The notes beneath the pieces are model-generated. The model did not search any database. It saw nothing but the letters and a program-made list of their open reading frames with translations, and was not told the DNA's origin. From Bordetella parapertussis (lineage in GTDB: Bacteria; Pseudomonadota; Gammaproteobacteria; Burkholderiales; Burkholderiaceae_B): 7,310 nucleotides of DNA. Shown one piece after another: positions 6,410 to 7,310 of this stretch (the first letter of the stretch is position 1; the number at the start of each line of letters is the position of its first letter). The position numbers were made by a program, and so were the translations under genes. Location of the stretch: contig CAMBPA010000063.1 of NCBI GenBank assembly GCA_945869355.1, positions 1-7,310 of the forward strand, written 5' to 3'.

Positions 6410-7310
6410 ATGCTTAAGCTTAACTTTCATCCGACTGGCCGCCACTTTCTACAGATCCCAGGTCCTAGCCCTGTGCCGGATCGCATCTTGCGCGCCATCA
6501 GCTTGCCGACCATTGACCATCGCGGCCCAGAATTTGGTGCGCTTGGTCTGAAAGTGTTGCAAGGCATGAAAGATATTTTTAAGACTAAGCATCCGGTCGT
6601 GATCTACCCCGCTTCCGGGACAGGTGCCTGGGAAGCGGCACTGACCAATACGCTGAGCCCCGGCGACCACATTTTGATGTTTGAGACAGGTCAGTTTGCC
6701 TCGTTGTGGAATAAGCTCGCCACACGACTTGGCCTCAAGACCGAGATTTTGTCTTGGCAAGGGACGGATGAGCATCTGCCGAACGCACCTGGCTGGAGAC
6801 GTGGCGTGCAAGCGGACTTGATTCATGCGCGCCTGCTGCAAGACAAGAATCATGAGATTAAAGCCGTCTGTGTTGTGCACAACGAAACTTCAACCGGCGT
6901 GACCTCCAACATAGCGGCTGTTCGTAAAGTGATGGATGATGCTAAGCACCCGGCCCTCTTGATGGTCGACACCATCTCCGGTCTTGCAAGTGCAGACTTC
7001 CAACATGATCAGTGGGGCATTGACGTCTCCATTAGTGGTTCACAGAAAGGCTTGATGCTGCCTCCGGGCATTAGCTTTAACGCTGTGTCACCGCGTGCGA
7101 TTGAGGCCTCGAAGACTGCCAAGCTTCCCCGCGCCTTTTGGGCTTGGGACGAAATCATTGAAATGAACAAGGATGGCTACTGGCCTTACACCTCGAGTAC
7201 CAACCTACTCTATGGTCTATCGGAAGCGCAAGACATGCTTGCCGACGAAGGCATGGAAAAGGTTTTCGCGCGGCATCAACGTTGGGCGGCTGGCGTTCGC
7301 GCAGCGGTCA
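6410..7310 (+). CDS. Class V aminotransferase, serine/aspartate-glyoxylate aminotransferase type, 3' end cut by window edge
   Basis: The first 300 codons of a PLP-dependent fold-type I aminotransferase, which normally has about 390-410 residues. Typical features are QIPGPSPVPDRIL near the N terminus (15-27), TIDHRGPEFG (34-43), the phosphate-binding region PASGTGAWEAALTN (67-80), HNETSTGV (157-164), the PLP-ring Asp187 in MVDTISG, and the Schiff-base Lys213 in SGSQKGLMLPPG. These place it with serine-glyoxylate aminotransferases, a group that also contains the aspartate-glyoxylate enzyme BhcA of the beta-hydroxyaspartate cycle. The donor amino acid cannot be decided here. A C1 serine-cycle role, photorespiration-like glyoxylate salvage, or BhcA-type chemistry are all open. 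No bhcB, bhcC or bhcD is in the window, though the region to the right is unseen. The start is well supported by GGAG five bases upstream. Confidence 0.93.
   Translation, partial: MLKLNFHPTGRHFLQIPGPSPVPDRILRAISLPTIDHRGPEFGALGLKVLQGMKDIFKTKHPVVIYPASGTGAWEAALTNTLSPGDHILMFETGQFASLWNKLATRLGLKTEILSWQGTDEHLPNAPGWRRGVQADLIHARLLQDKNHEIKAVCVVHNETSTGVTSNIAAVRKVMDDAKHPALLMVDTISGLASADFQHDQWGIDVSISGSQKGLMLPPGISFNAVSPRAIEASKTAKLPRAFWAWDEIIEMNKDGYWPYTSSTNLLYGLSEAQDMLADEGMEKVFARHQRWAAGVRAAV

Noticed and set aside
6449..6880. Minus-strand open frame of 143 codons
   Set aside because: It is antisense to the well-supported aminotransferase and has no domain signature.

Overview
The window looks like chromosome from a betaproteobacterium, probably Burkholderiales. 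This is inferred from the moderate GC content, the style of the dehydratase and aminotransferase proteins, and the combination of an isopropylmalate-dehydratase-like pair with a MmgE/PrpD protein. It is not proven by any marker gene. I see no rRNA, tRNA, CRISPR array, insertion sequence or phage gene. The window is densely coding and has no gene-free stretch over 100 bases.

Layout. Two gene groups diverge from a short intergenic region at about 5433-5525. Leftward (minus strand) is a tight five-gene run: the large subunit of an aconitase-superfamily hydro-lyase (5432-4164), its small subunit (4149-3637), a membrane-anchored trypsin-like serine protease (3640-2675), a single-pass membrane protein with a DUF2135/YfaP-like outer domain (2648-1365), and a MmgE/PrpD-family protein (1328-1) that runs off the left edge. 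The gaps are 14 nt, an ATGA overlap, 26 nt and 36 nt, so one transcript is likely. Rightward (plus strand) are a MobA/MocA-like nucleotidyltransferase (5526-6347) and a class V aminotransferase of the serine/aspartate-glyoxylate type (6410 to the right edge, incomplete).

How the genes may work together. The two hydro-lyase subunits and the PrpD-like protein suggest catabolism of a branched or tricarboxylic hydroxy-acid (isopropylmalate, dimethylmalate, methylcitrate or a relative). The substrate cannot be read from the sequence. The aminotransferase would handle glyoxylate or a related 2-oxo acid.

Two things stand out. First, the nucleotidyltransferase carries at its N terminus a truncated SAF domain that closely resembles the start of galactarate dehydratase (GarD), fused in frame directly to the nucleotide-binding loop. 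Second, a pair of membrane-anchored envelope proteins (protease plus beta-sandwich protein) sits inside the dehydratase/PrpD operon. The protease start codon overlaps the stop codon of the dehydratase small subunit.
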